Below, in pieces: positions 8,772 through 18,383 of a DNA stretch of 64,000 nt. Positions within the stretch are counted from its first letter, which is position 1, and each line of letters begins with the position of its first letter. Origin of the DNA: Devosia sp. Root685 (lineage in GTDB: Bacteria > Pseudomonadota > Alphaproteobacteria > Rhizobiales > Devosiaceae); contig NZ_LMHK01000002.1 of NCBI RefSeq assembly GCF_001427875.1, positions 124,001 through 188,000 on the forward strand, in the 5' to 3' direction. The translations under genes were made by a program, and so were the position numbers. The notes beneath the pieces are model-generated. The model saw only the letters and a list, made by a program, of their open reading frames with translations, was not told the origin of the DNA and did no database searches.

Positions 8772-9283
8772 GCGCCGGCGGCCTCTGCCGCCAACACCTT
8801 CTCGGCAAATTCGGGCGCTGCGACAAGGCTCGCCAATCCGCGCAATTGCTCGGTCGTGCCAACACCCAATACCGCGTCTATCCGCTGGTTCAGTTCGCGC
8901 CACAGCACAGTCATCTGCCGCGTCTGTTTCAGCCCCTGAGCGGTCAATACGGCCCGCTTGACCCGCCGGTCGTTCTCGTCGACCACCACTTCCACCAGTC
9001 CATCCCGCACTAGCGGCCGCAGCGCATGCGTCAATGCCGAGATTTGGATCGAAAGCCGCTTTGCCAGCGCCTGCAATGACGGCCCAGTGCCGCCGGGCAC
9101 GCCACCGAATTCCTCGATCCGGGACACAACCAGGGACTGCCCGGACGTCAATCCCGAAGGGGCAAGCGCATCGTCGTAAAGCTGGGTGAGCTGCCGCGAC
9201 GCCACGCGCAGCGCGGTATGCGTGCAGTTCAGCGGGTCATAGGCCTCGGTGCTTTCAACGTCGGTAGGCGTGGTTTTTGCCAT
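8768..9283 (-). CDS. MarR-family transcriptional regulator
   Basis: 171 aa winged-helix regulator: helical N-terminus (LRVASRQLTQLYDDAL), recognition region SLQALAKRLSIQISALTHALRPLVRDGLVE and wing VVDENDRRVKRAVLTAQG, then a C-terminal dimerisation helix. The DENDRR wing motif is diagnostic of MarR. It is divergent from an SDR gene, and the 97-bp intergenic region holds TAGTTGAGCAC repeats that are probable operators. The ligand is unknown; the SDR is its likely target. Start at MAKTT chosen because GGTGGAG lies seven bases upstream; the ATG 6 bp earlier is also possible. Confidence 0.85.
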   Translation of the reverse strand: MAKTTPTDVESTEAYDPLNCTHTALRVASRQLTQLYDDALAPSGLTSGQSLVVSRIEEFGGVPGGTGPSLQALAKRLSIQISALTHALRPLVRDGLVEVVVDENDRRVKRAVLTAQGLKQTRQMTVLWRELNQRIDAVLGVGTTEQLRGLASLVAAPEFAEKVLAAEAAGA

Positions 9284-9305
9284 TGTCATTCTCCACCCGA
9301 TAAAA

Positions 9306-9366
9306 TAGTTGAGCACAGCACCATTGACAAGGACAGGGCCTGATCCCAATTAGTTGAGCACTCAAC
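9306..9366. promoter_or_regulatory. Probable MarR operators and SDR promoter
   Basis: TAGTTGAGCAC occurs twice (9306-9316 and 9351-9361); the second is part of a palindrome GTTGAG-CA-CTCAAC (9353-9366). A perfect TTGACA (-35-like, 9324-9329) lies between them, with the expected -10 position (about 9347-9352) running into the second site, so binding there would block the SDR promoter. Confidence 0.6.
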
Positions 9367-9380
9367 AATAGGAGTCCTCC

Positions 9381-10163
9381 ATGTCCAAAACCGCTCTCAT
9401 CACCGGCGCCTCCTCCGGCATCGGCGCCGTCTACGCCCAGCGCCTCGCCGCCCGTGGCTATGATCTCGTCCTCGTCGCCCGCCGCGCAGACCGCCTATCC
9501 GACCTCGCCGCCCGGTTGCAGCAGGACCGTAGCGTTTCCGTCCGCACCATCGCTGCCGATCTCTCGGCGGAAACCGGCATGTCGAGCGTCGAAACCGCGC
9601 TCCGCGACCAGCAGATCGACCTTCTCATCAACAATGCCGGCATGGGTCCGATCTCGTCCACCGCCGATCTCAGCGATGAAGCCACCGCCCAGACCCTTGC
9701 TCTCAACATCACCGCCCTGACCCGCCTCACCCGCGCCGCCCTCCCCGGCATGCGCACCCGCAAGTCCGGCACCATCGTCAATATCGGCTCGGTCCTCGCC
9801 TTCCATGCCCTGCCGGTTACATCGCTTTATAGCGCCACCAAGGCCTTCGTCCTCACCTATAGCCGCGGCATCCAACAGGAAGTTGCGGCCGATGGCGTCC
9901 ACGTCCAGGCCGTTCTCCCCGCCGGCACCATCACCGAATTCTACGACGCCGCCGGCGTCTCGATCGACAATTTCGACAAGTCAGTTTTCATGACCGCCGA
10001 ACAACTCGTCGATGCCGCCCTCGCCGGCCTCGACCGCGGCGAAGAGGTCACCCTGCCCTCGGTCCACGATCTCGATCTCTGGAACACCTACGACACCGCC
10101 CGCCAAAACCTCTTCGGCGGCACCCAAAACGGCAGCCCCGCATCGCGCTACGCCGCCGCCTAA
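9381..10163 (+). CDS. Short-chain dehydrogenase/reductase
   Basis: 260 aa classical SDR. N-terminal cofactor motif TGASSGIGAVYAQRLA, the NNAG motif (LLINNAGMGP), and the catalytic Ser/Tyr/Lys set with YSATK; an Arg-rich stretch after beta-2 (VARRADRL) suggests NADP(H) preference. Overall it resembles the DltE/YdfG-like short SDRs. Substrate unknown. It is divergent from a MarR regulator and probably repressed by it; GGAGTCC precedes the ATG. Likely monocistronic. Confidence 0.85.
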   Translation: MSKTALITGASSGIGAVYAQRLAARGYDLVLVARRADRLSDLAARLQQDRSVSVRTIAADLSAETGMSSVETALRDQQIDLLINNAGMGPISSTADLSDEATAQTLALNITALTRLTRAALPGMRTRKSGTIVNIGSVLAFHALPVTSLYSATKAFVLTYSRGIQQEVAADGVHVQAVLPAGTITEFYDAAGVSIDNFDKSVFMTAEQLVDAALAGLDRGEEVTLPSVHDLDLWNTYDTARQNLFGGTQNGSPASRYAAA

Positions 10164-10171
10164 AACAAAAA

Positions 10172-10197
10172 GGCCGCCCCGATCACTCGGCGCGGCC
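10172..10197 (+). terminator. Possible terminator of the SDR gene
   Basis: GGCCGC ... GCGGCC inverted repeat with a 14-nt loop just after the SDR stop, flanked by AAAA and CTTCAATCTTT; no strong T-tract, so weak. Confidence 0.4.
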
Positions 10198-10220
10198 CTT
10201 CAATCTTTCCTACTCGCGAT

Positions 10221-10256
10221 TGTCACCCCGGCGAAAGCCGGGGCCCATCTCGAGAT
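10221..10256. repeat. Family B REP element, single copy
   Basis: TGTCACCCCGG-CGAAAG-CCGGGG followed by CCCATCTCGAGAT. The same TGTCA(C/T)CCCGG...CCGGG(G/A)CCCATC(T/C)(T/C)GAGAT unit recurs near 11.4, 27.2 and 34.85 kb, always intergenic. Confidence 0.75.
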
Positions 10257-10282
10257 GTCTGTCTCTCCACGGCGTCCTGAAA

Positions 10283-11326
10283 TCAGACCCTATGCTCGGT
10301 CCGATCCCGATCCGTCACCGTCGCCAGATCCAGCACTTTCTGAATATTCGTCGCGTGGCGGAAGCTCGGCTCCAGATTCTTGCCCATGCGCACGGCATCG
10401 GCAAAACGCTGGTAATTCGTCGGCACCGGATCGACGGCAACCTCGGTCCAGGTGCCGGTTTCGATATCGTCGCCAAGGCAGGTAAAGAGCTTGGACCAGT
10501 CGTGCCTATGCTGCACTTCCACCGAGCCCTTTTCACCGTAAACGCGCAGGCGCAATTCGTTGAAATGGCCGGTCGCCCAGCGTGTCGCATGCACCACGCC
10601 CAGCGCGCCGTTCTCAAGCTGCGCCGTCATGGCAAAGCTGTCATTGGCATCGAGATCATATTCGCCAATTCTATTGCCCTCAGCCTTGTCAAAGGTCTGT
10701 AGGCGGCAGAACACGTTGGAAAAATCGCTACCCGCGCCATAGGCGGCAAAGTCGAGAATGTGCACGCCGATATCGCCGAGCACGCCGTTGGAGCCGTGCT
10801 TTTTCGACAGGCGCCATAGCCACTGGCTTTCCGTGCGCCAATCGCCCCAGGCCTTCGACACCAGCCAGCTCTGCAGATAGCTCGCTTCAAAGTGCTTTAC
10901 GCCGCCAACCTGCCCCGATTGCACGATCTCGCGCGCCTTTTGCAGCTGCGCGACATTGCGATAGGTCAGGTTGACCATGTTGACGAGGCCGAGCCGTTCG
11001 GCCGTCTCGGTCATTTCCATGGCCTTGGCATGGTCCGTCGCCAGCGGCTTTTCGCAAAAGACGTGCTTGCCGGCATTGAGCGCCGCCATCGTCGTCGGAT
11101 GGTGGATGCTATCGGGGGTGACATTGGCCACCGCGTCGAACTCGCCCCAGGCGATCGCCGCATCGAGCGAGCCAAAGCCCCTTTCGATGCCATGGACCTT
11201 ATTGAACGCCTCGACCCGCGCCGGATCGACGTCCACCCCGCCCACCAGCGTCACGCCATCGATGGCGGCAAAATGCTTGGCATGCTGATTGGCCATGCCG
11301 CCGGTCCCCAGAATGAGGATACGCAT
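10283..11326 (-). CDS. thuB: Gfo/Idh/MocA oxidoreductase, ThuB
   Basis: 347 aa. N-terminal Rossmann fold starts MRILILGTGGMANQHAKHF; the family motif CEKPLATD is present (EKP Lys), and the C-terminal substrate domain follows. Last gene of a minus-strand operon thuE-F-G-K-A-B, the exact order known from Sinorhizobium meliloti, where ThuA and ThuB are needed to catabolise trehalose via a 3-keto derivative. Start set at the Rossmann fold Met; the frame is open 26 codons further into a REP element but that extension is repeat-encoded. Separated from thuA by 156 bp containing that REP pair. Confidence 0.85.
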   Translation of the reverse strand: MRILILGTGGMANQHAKHFAAIDGVTLVGGVDVDPARVEAFNKVHGIERGFGSLDAAIAWGEFDAVANVTPDSIHHPTTMAALNAGKHVFCEKPLATDHAKAMEMTETAERLGLVNMVNLTYRNVAQLQKAREIVQSGQVGGVKHFEASYLQSWLVSKAWGDWRTESQWLWRLSKKHGSNGVLGDIGVHILDFAAYGAGSDFSNVFCRLQTFDKAEGNRIGEYDLDANDSFAMTAQLENGALGVVHATRWATGHFNELRLRVYGEKGSVEVQHRHDWSKLFTCLGDDIETGTWTEVAVDPVPTNYQRFADAVRMGKNLEPSFRHATNIQKVLDLATVTDRDRTEHRV

Positions 11327-11376
11327 ATTTTTATTCCCGTATGGGCCCGCGGGCCGCGATGTTCCAAAACACTCGA

Positions 11377-11466
11377 TGTCATCCCGGCGAAGGCCGGGAC
11401 CCATCCTGAGATATCATCTAGTCCAACCACCCCAGGATGGACCCCGGCCTTCGCCGGGGTGACACC
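11377..11466. repeat. Family B REP pair (inverted) between thuA and thuB
   Basis: Two REP units in inverted orientation: GTCATCCCGGCGAAGGCCGGGAC + CCATCCTGAGAT, and the mirror AGGATGGACCCCGGCCTTCGCCGGGGTGACA. The pair can fold into one large cruciform or RNA hairpin in the thuA-thuB intercistronic region. Confidence 0.8.
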
Positions 11467-11482
11467 GTGAGCGTGGAAAGTC

Positions 11483-12271
11483 TTACTTCTTCACTTCGCC
11501 TGCGTGGTCTGCCGACGAAAGCTTGGCGCCGCGCTCTTCGATCTTTTCGATCGCTTCGCCGACCGGCGTATTCGGCGCCTTCATCAGATGTGCATGGCGG
11601 TCGCCGTTATAGGCCCAGTTGACTGCATTGCGCAGCACCTGGCCGACATTGGCGTCGTGATAGGTCGGATAGGTTTCGTGGCCGGGGCGGAAATAGAAGA
11701 TATTGCCCGCTCCACGGCGATAGGTCAGGCCCGAACGGAACACTTCGCCGCCCTGGAACCAGGAGACAAACACGGTTTCCAGCGGCTCCGGCACCGAGAA
11801 GGGCTCACCATACATTTCTTCATATTCGAGCTCGAAATAGGCCGGCAGGCCCCTAGCGATCGGGTGGCCCGGATTGACGACCCACAGACGCTCGCGTTCG
11901 CCCGCCTCGCGCCAGTGGAGGTTTGCCGGAGTGCCCATCAGGCCCTTGAACACCTTCGAATGGTGGCCCGAATGCAGCACGATCAGGCCCATGCCCTGCC
12001 ACACATGCTCCATCACGCGCTTGACGACCACATCGTCGACCTTGTCATGCGCGGCGTGACCCCACCAGACCAGCACGTCGGTTTCGGCCAGCACGGCGTC
12101 GGTCAGGCCGTGTTCCGGTTCCTGCAGCGTCGTGGTCTTGGTGGAAATATTGCTGTCCTGCTTGAGCAGCGCGGCAATCTGGTTGTGCATGCCGTTGGGA
12201 TAATTTTCGGCAACCGTCTTGTTCTTCTGCTCGTGGACGTTCTCGCCCCAGACCAGGGTACGGATCGGCAT
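11483..12271 (-). CDS. thuA: ThuA, trehalose utilisation protein
   Basis: 262 aa ThuA-like (GATase1-like) domain protein: [15 protein letters not shown] start, [12 protein letters not shown] and [15 protein letters not shown] cores, and late [17 protein letters not shown]. In S. meliloti ThuA works with ThuB in trehalose, sucrose or maltitol breakdown. Cytoplasmic. It follows the ATPase gene thuK after a 174-bp gap that holds a REP-type palindrome. The start at about 12271 is preceded by AGGAGACTACCA; an upstream in-frame ATG at 12316 is less likely. Confidence 0.88.
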   Translation of the reverse strand: MPIRTLVWGENVHEQKNKTVAENYPNGMHNQIAALLKQDSNISTKTTTLQEPEHGLTDAVLAETDVLVWWGHAAHDKVDDVVVKRVMEHVWQGMGLIVLHSGHHSKVFKGLMGTPANLHWREAGERERLWVVNPGHPIARGLPAYFELEYEEMYGEPFSVPEPLETVFVSWFQGGEVFRSGLTYRRGAGNIFYFRPGHETYPTYHDANVGQVLRNAVNWAYNGDRHAHLMKAPNTPVGEAIEKIEERGAKLSSADHAGEVKK

Positions 12272-12330
12272 TGGTAGTCTCCTAGTTTCGTGGCGAGGCG
12301 GGGAGGCGATCGCCATTCAGTTTTCTCCGC

Positions 12331-12397
12331 GTCATTCCCGCGGAAGCGGGAATCTCCCTCTGCACGAAGGGGATTCCCGCTTCCGCGGGAATGACAC
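12331..12397. repeat. REP-like inverted pair between thuK and thuA
   Basis: GTCATTCCCGCGGAAGCGGGAA ... and its mirror TTCCCGCTTCCGCGGGAATGAC with a short CTCCCTCTGCACGAAGGGGA loop. Sequence differs from the CCCCGG type, so a separate REP class with the same design. Confidence 0.75.
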
Positions 12398-12445
12398 GGT
12401 GGATGGAAAAGGTGACGATGCTTGGACCGTCACCTCGAATTTTTG

Positions 12446-13450
12446 TCAGCGGATCGGCTTGCCGTCAGCATCAAAGCGATGAATGCGCTCTTCTTGCGGC
12501 GAAACCTTCACAACTGCGCCACTCTGATAGGTCGCCGTGCCATCGAGACGCACCACGATAGGTTCTTCCTGGCCCATATCGAGATAGACGTATGAATCCG
12601 CCCCGAGATTTTCGGTATGGATCACCGTACCTTCCCAGATACCGTCCGCGCTGACATCCATATGCTCGCCACGGATACCCAGCGTCTTGCAGCCGAATTT
12701 CTCGGCCTTGTCGCCGGCAATGAAGTTCATTTTCGGCGAGCCGATGAAACCGGCAACGAAAATGCTGTCCGGGCGCTCATAAAGCTCCATGGGCGTACCG
12801 ACCTGTTCGACATAACCGTCGCGCAGCACGCAGATGCGGTCCGCCAGGGTCATGGCTTCCACCTGATCGTGCGTCACATAGATCATGGTCACATGATCCA
12901 TGCTCTCATGCAGCTTGGCGATCTCGATACGGGTCGCCACGCGCAACGCTGCGTCGAGGTTCGACAGCGGTTCGTCGAACAAGAACACCTTGGGATCGCG
13001 GGTAATGGCGCGGCCAATGGCGACGCGCTGACGCTGTCCGCCCGAAAGCTGCTTGGGCAACCGGTCGAGATACTGCCGGATTTGCAGCATGTCGGCGGCC
13101 TTTTCCACGCGCTGGCGGATTTCTTCCTTGCCCTTGCCCTTCTCGAGCGTCAGCCCGAAAGCCATGTTTTCGTAAACCGTCATATGCGGATAAAGCGCGT
13201 AGGACTGGAACACCATGGCGATGCCGCGCTTGCTCGGCGCCAGCGCATTGACCAGCTTGCCGTCAAAGAGCATGTCGCCCGAAGTGATATCCTCAAGCCC
13301 CGAGATCAGGCGCAGCAGTGTAGATTTGCCGCAGCCCGATGGGCCGACAAACACCATGAACTCGCCCTTGCGGACTTCGAGATCGACGCCCTTGATCACG
13401 TCGACCATGCCAAAGGACTTGCGGACATTGCGAAGTTCGATCGCAGCCAT
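12446..13450 (-). CDS. thuK: ABC importer ATPase, ThuK (MalK/UgpC type)
   Basis: 334 aa ATPase of the carbohydrate CUT1 importers: Walker A GPSGCGKST, Q-loop FQSYALYPHM, signature LSGGQRQRVA, Walker B VFLFDEPLSNLD, H-loop VTHDQ, and a C-terminal TOBE-type regulatory domain (LGIRGEHMD). It powers uptake of trehalose and perhaps maltose or sucrose by ThuEFG. The gap upstream to thuG (158 bp) is filled with a long palindrome. TAAAGGAG lies 13-6 bases before the ATG. Confidence 0.88.
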   Translation of the reverse strand: MAAIELRNVRKSFGMVDVIKGVDLEVRKGEFMVFVGPSGCGKSTLLRLISGLEDITSGDMLFDGKLVNALAPSKRGIAMVFQSYALYPHMTVYENMAFGLTLEKGKGKEEIRQRVEKAADMLQIRQYLDRLPKQLSGGQRQRVAIGRAITRDPKVFLFDEPLSNLDAALRVATRIEIAKLHESMDHVTMIYVTHDQVEAMTLADRICVLRDGYVEQVGTPMELYERPDSIFVAGFIGSPKMNFIAGDKAEKFGCKTLGIRGEHMDVSADGIWEGTVIHTENLGADSYVYLDMGQEEPIVVRLDGTATYQSGAVVKVSPQEERIHRFDADGKPIR

Positions 13451-13473
13451 TTTTTTGTAACTCCTTTAAGCCG

Positions 13474-13606
13474 ATTGGTCAGTCAGGTCAGGCTGAGACG
13501 AAAATTTCGATCTGCGAGAACCGGACCGGAGCGTACTAAAGTACGTGAGGACCGGAAGCGCAGCAGATTGGAATTTGCAGGCCAGCCTTACCTGATTGAT
13601 CATCGG
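13474..13606. repeat. Long imperfect palindrome filling the thuG-thuK spacer
   Basis: Centred near 13538 on GTACT-aa-AGTAC. Matching arms extend outward: CCGGA(CCGGA) / CCGGA, ATCTGC / GCAGAT (13510-13515 / 13563-13568), AAATTTC / GGAATTT, and TCAGGTCAGGCT / AGCCTTACCTGA (13484-13495 / 13584-13595). In the operon transcript it would fold into a ~130-nt hairpin with small bulges. Confidence 0.75.
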
Positions 13607-13608
13607 GT

Positions 13609-14453
13609 TTAGCCTTTGACGCCGCCGGCCGTGAGGCCCGACACGATCTTACGCTGGAAGACGAGAACGAGGATCACCAGAGGCACGGTGACGATGACCG
13701 AGGCGGCCATGATATTGCCCCAGGGGATTTCATATTGGGTGCTGCCCGACAGTAGCGCGATAGCCACCGGCACGGTGCGCGTGTCGTTGTTCGAGGTAAA
13801 GGTCAGCGCGAACAGGAACTCGTTCCAGGCCCCGATAAAGGCCAGAATGCCCGTCGTCACCAGCGCCGGCCACATTAGCGGCATGAACACGCGGGTGATG
13901 ATGACCCAGGGCGAAGCCCCATCGACGATCGCGGCTTCCTCGATTTCCACCGGCAGGTCCCGCATGAAGGTCGTCAGAACCCACACGGTGAAGGGCAGCG
14001 TGAAGATCGTATAGGAGAAGATCAGCGCCCAGGGCGTGTTGTAGATGCCAAGCGCCCGGATCACCTCGAAGAGACCAGCCAGCACCGCCATCTGCGGGAA
14101 CATCGAGATCCCGAGGATGGTCAGCAGCAGGAGACCCCTGCCCCGGAACCGGACGCGAGCCAGCGCGAACGAGGCCGTGATGGCCAAAAACAGCGCCAGG
14201 ATCACCGTTACCGAAGACACGAAGATCGAATTGAGCAGATTGCGCGGAAAACTGCCCGAGTTCAGCACGTTCCAATAGTTGTCGAGGCTGAACGAGGTCG
14301 GCCAGTAATTGACCTGAAACAGCGCCGTACCGGTCTTAAAGCTTGTCAGGATCGCATAGTAGAACGGGAACACGCTCACCACGACGATGACGGCAACGAG
14401 CAGGTAGAACAGCACCCACTTGGTCGCCTTCCAGAGATCGAAAGTCGCACCCA

Positions 14454-14454
<1 letters not shown>
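13609..14454 (-). CDS. thuG: ABC importer permease, ThuG (MalG type)
   Basis: 281 aa inner-membrane permease with six predicted helices; the first is WVLFYLLVAVIVVVSVFPFYYAIL. The cytoplasmic EAA loop reads IEEAAIVDGASPWVIITRVFMPL, the ATPase contact of CUT1 permeases. It pairs with ThuF to form the channel. The start codon overlaps the thuF stop by one base (TAATG), indicating translational coupling. Confidence 0.88.
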
Positions 14455-15434
<980 letters not shown>

Positions 15435-15468
15435 CGTTGCTCCTCCCAACGTGCAGTCATTCATTGCG

Positions 15469-15504
15469 CAGGGCGGGCGGCCGGAAATCCGGCCGTCCGC
15501 CCTG
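15469..15504 (-). terminator. Intercistronic hairpin between thuE and thuF
   Basis: 17-bp inverted repeat, one mismatch: CAGGGCGGGCGGCCGGA / TCCGGCCGTCCGCCCTG with a 2-nt centre. No T-tract, so it is more likely an mRNA-stabilising or attenuating hairpin that keeps binding-protein levels above permease levels. Confidence 0.65.
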
Positions 15505-15524
15505 TCATTGGGCCCTGGGAGGAC

Positions 15525-16793
15525 TTACCAGGCGTCGCCCTTGAGTTCGGTCAGGTCGGCTTCGAGAACTTCGAGATTCTCGGCAGCAGTGCCATTGCCC
15601 GAAAGCGTGGAGTGCACGGCGCTCCAGAACATCGAGGAAACCTCGTTGTACTTGACCTGGGTCGGAGCGGACGGACGCGGCACCGCGTTCTGGAAGATTT
15701 CCTTCCAGGCCGGGATGATCGGCTGCTTGGCGGCGATATCGGCGTCGTCATAGAGCGCTTCGATCGTCGGCAGGTTGGACTGCATCAGCGCGCGTTCCTT
15801 CTGCACTTCGGACGAGCTCAGATAGAGCGCCAGTGCGATGGCGGCATCCGGATCGGGCGAGTACTTGGAAACGGCAACGTTCCAGCCGCCGAGCGTAGCA
15901 GCCGAGCGGGCATCCGGGCCGTCGCCGGCCGGCAGCGGGGCAACGTCGAACTTGCCGGCAATCGGGGAGTCGGCGCCATTGCCCAGCGAATAGGCATAGG
16001 GCCAGTTGCGGTGGAACACGGCATTACCGAGCTGCCAGACGCCGCGGCTTTCTTCTTCCATATAGGCAAGGTTGCCTTCCGGAGCGATGGTGCCGATCCA
16101 GCTTGCGGCCAGGTCGATCGCCTTGGCGGCGTGCTCGTTGTTGATCGAGATGGTGCCATCGGCCTCGACGATCTGGCCGCCGCCGAAGGATTTCACCCAT
16201 TCAAGAGCGTCGCAGGTCAGGCCTTCATAGGCATTGCCCTGGAACACGAAGCCCCACATTTCGGCATTGCCGTCGGCGCGCTCGCCATCCATGATTTCCT
16301 GCGCGGTGGCGGTCAACTCAGCCCAGGTCTTGGGCACTTCCTTGCCGTACTTTTCGAGCAGGTCCTTGCGGTAGTAGAGCGCCGGAGCGTCGGTGAATGC
16401 CGGCAGCGCCACGAGCTTGCCGTTCACGGTCTGGGATTCGATGATCGATGGGAAGTGGTCGCCCACGACATCCTTGGCGGCCTCGGTGAGATCGAGGAAC
16501 TGGTCGGCGAGCTGCGGCGCCCAGATCACGTCGGTCTGATAGACGTCGATGTCGGTATTGCCCGCAGCCAGCCACAGCTTGTACTGGCCGAACTGGTCGG
16601 TCGTCGAGGATGGCATCGGAACGATGGTCACCTTGTTACCCGTGTCGGCCTCGAATTTGTCGAGCTGGCCGCGCAGGAATTCAAGGCCGGTGCCCGTATC
16701 GCCGGAAACGATGGAAAGCTCGGCGGCCTGCGCCGCCCCAGCCACCAGCGTCACACTCGTCAGCATCGCGACAAGCAACTTGTTCAGTGTCAT
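15525..16793 (-). CDS. thuE: Trehalose ABC importer periplasmic binding protein, ThuE
   Basis: 422 aa family-1 extracellular solute-binding protein. Signal peptide MTLNKLLVAMLTSVTLVAGAAQA|A; the mature protein has the maltose-binding fold features (TDVIWAPQLADQFLDLT, ALPAFTDAPALYYRKDLL). It captures trehalose (possibly also maltose or sucrose) and delivers it to ThuFGK. First gene of the operon, GGGAGG nine bases upstream of the ATG. Divergent from thuR, with two LacI-type palindromes between them. Confidence 0.88.
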   Translation of the reverse strand: MTLNKLLVAMLTSVTLVAGAAQAAELSIVSGDTGTGLEFLRGQLDKFEADTGNKVTIVPMPSSTTDQFGQYKLWLAAGNTDIDVYQTDVIWAPQLADQFLDLTEAAKDVVGDHFPSIIESQTVNGKLVALPAFTDAPALYYRKDLLEKYGKEVPKTWAELTATAQEIMDGERADGNAEMWGFVFQGNAYEGLTCDALEWVKSFGGGQIVEADGTISINNEHAAKAIDLAASWIGTIAPEGNLAYMEEESRGVWQLGNAVFHRNWPYAYSLGNGADSPIAGKFDVAPLPAGDGPDARSAATLGGWNVAVSKYSPDPDAAIALALYLSSSEVQKERALMQSNLPTIEALYDDADIAAKQPIIPAWKEIFQNAVPRPSAPTQVKYNEVSSMFWSAVHSTLSGNGTAAENLEVLEADLTELKGDAW

Positions 16794-16915
16794 TGGAAAT
16801 CCTCCCGAAAGAAACCTTGCACAGGGAGGCGAAACGGCGCGGCCCGACGCAATACGCGTGAGCCCGCAATTCCCTCCCCTAAAGCACCCTCCCGCCGTTC
16901 AAGCCAACAGGTTTT

Positions 16916-16927
16916 CAAAGCGCTTTG
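16916..16927. promoter_or_regulatory. LacI-type operator, proximal to thuE
   Basis: Perfect 12-bp palindrome CAAAGCGCTTTG, the central CG symmetry typical of LacI/GalR-family sites; likely bound by ThuR. Confidence 0.7.
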
Positions 16928-17129
16928 GATGAAAGGGAACCAGAGCCGCAGAAAACTGTCAAGCACCGACCACGACCAATCTTCACCATTTTTGCGATCA
17001 TTCAAAAAATGTCATTACTTTTCATATAGTTAATCCATAAACTTCCCGACATCGCCGCCTAATCGTTAAAATTGCCCTGATGTACGCACCTCAGGAATTT
17101 TTGAACTTTGGAGTCTCTTGCATCAAAAA

Positions 17130-17145
17130 TTGAAATCGCTTTGAA
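17130..17145. promoter_or_regulatory. Second LacI-type operator, proximal to thuR
   Basis: TTGAAATCGCTTTGAA, an imperfect palindrome sharing CGCTTTG with the site at 16916-16927 and 80 bp before thuR, consistent with autoregulation. Confidence 0.5.
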
Positions 17146-17225
17146 TAGACTTTGGAGGAGTTGGGCAAAGGCTCTGGTCAAAGAGCCCTGCCTGCCCTAA
17201 TGGCGAGGCGAACCAAGCGGCCACA

Positions 17226-18299
17226 ATGGCCAAAGCCCGGGAAAACCGGGCGCCGAAACCATCCGGGCCAGTTGCCGCTATGAGATTGAAAGACCTAGCC
17301 GAGCATCTCGGCCTGTCGCAAACGACGGTCAGCCGCGCGCTCAATGGCTATCCAGAGGTAAAGGAAGCAACGCGCCTCCGCGTCGCCGAGGCCGCGGACC
17401 AGCTCGGCTATCGCCCCAATGCCAGCGCCCTCCGCCTCGCCACTGGCCGCGCCGGCGCCGTCGGCCTCGTCCTGCGCGGTGCCGGCGAGCTGGGGCCTCA
17501 CATGAGTGAATTCATGGGCGGCATCAGCGAGCGCCTGAGCGCGGATGAAATCGATATCCTGCTGATCACCGTCGATACCTTGCAAGACGAGATGGCGGCC
17601 TATCAGCGGCTGGCGGCAAGCCAGAAGGTGGACGCGATCGTGCTCCAGTCCCCGACCCTCAGCGATGTACGGGCAGAACAGCTACTCGACCTCAAAATCC
17701 CCTTCATCCTGCATGGCCGCACCAATATCAGCCGCCCGGTGGCGTGGATGGATATCGACAACACCGGCGCTATCGAGCGCGCCACCAGCCACCTGCTCGA
17801 CCTCGGCCACCGCCGCATTGCTCTGCTCAATGGACTCAAGGGCCGCACCTTCGCCGAACATCGCGAACTGGGTTATATGGCTGCCCTCTCGGGGCGCGGC
17901 GTTGCCTTCGATCCTGCACTAATTGGAAATTCCATCTTCACCGACGAAGTCGCCTTCCGCATGGCGCAGTCCATGCTCGAACTCCGCCCCCGCCCCACCG
18001 CCTTCCTCGCCGGCTCGATGATGACCGCCCTCGGCGTCTTCCGCGCCATCCGCCAGGCCGGCATGACCCTGGGCACCGACGTCTCCATGATCGCCCACGA
18101 CGACGTTTTTCCCTATCTCAACGCCGACAACATGTACCCTACCATGTCGACGACCCGCTCCTCCATCCGCCAGGCGGGGTCGCGGATAGCCGAACTCCTG
18201 TTGCAGCTGCTGGGCGGCAAACCCGCCGGCGACATTCACGAGCTATGGCCGGTAGAACTAGTCCTGCGCGAGAGTTCAGGGCCCGCGCCGCTGTTCTAA
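17226..18299 (+). CDS. thuR: LacI-family regulator of the trehalose operon, ThuR
   Basis: 357 aa. LacI DNA-binding domain MRLKDLAEHLGLSQTTVSRALNG near the N-terminus (recognition helix TVSRAL), hinge RPNASALRLA, then a periplasmic-binding-like effector domain. Divergent from thuE, as thuR is in rhizobia, where it represses the operon until trehalose is present. The frame starts MAKARENR at 17226; a second start at MRLKDLAEHL (17280) gives a canonical LacI N-terminus, and neither has a strong ribosome site. Confidence 0.85.
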   Translation: MAKARENRAPKPSGPVAAMRLKDLAEHLGLSQTTVSRALNGYPEVKEATRLRVAEAADQLGYRPNASALRLATGRAGAVGLVLRGAGELGPHMSEFMGGISERLSADEIDILLITVDTLQDEMAAYQRLAASQKVDAIVLQSPTLSDVRAEQLLDLKIPFILHGRTNISRPVAWMDIDNTGAIERATSHLLDLGHRRIALLNGLKGRTFAEHRELGYMAALSGRGVAFDPALIGNSIFTDEVAFRMAQSMLELRPRPTAFLAGSMMTALGVFRAIRQAGMTLGTDVSMIAHDDVFPYLNADNMYPTMSTTRSSIRQAGSRIAELLLQLLGGKPAGDIHELWPVELVLRESSGPAPLF

Positions 18300-18304
18300 G
18301 CCGG

Positions 18305-18350
18305 GCTACCCCACCTAACCTCCCCTATCAGGGGGAGGTTAGGTGGGGGT
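18305..18350. repeat. Family A palindrome, single copy
   Basis: CCCCACCTAACCTCCCC-tatca-GGGGGAGGTTAGGTGGGG, directly after the thuR stop; can act as a terminator-like hairpin. Confidence 0.75.
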
Positions 18351-18383
18351 TCTTCTGGAATGCCACCCCCCTGAATCAAAACC

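Larger units (their letters stand above)
16794..17225. other. thuE-thuR divergent control region
   Basis: About 430 bp without a gene. It carries the thuE leader and promoter, the thuR promoter, and two LacI-type palindromes listed separately. The A/T-rich part around 16970-17060 is a likely place for the two promoters, but no clear -35/-10 pair stood out. Confidence 0.6.

Noticed and set aside
15612..17033. 473-codon open frame antisense to thuE
   Set aside because: Shadow of a complete binding protein gene; no family resemblance.
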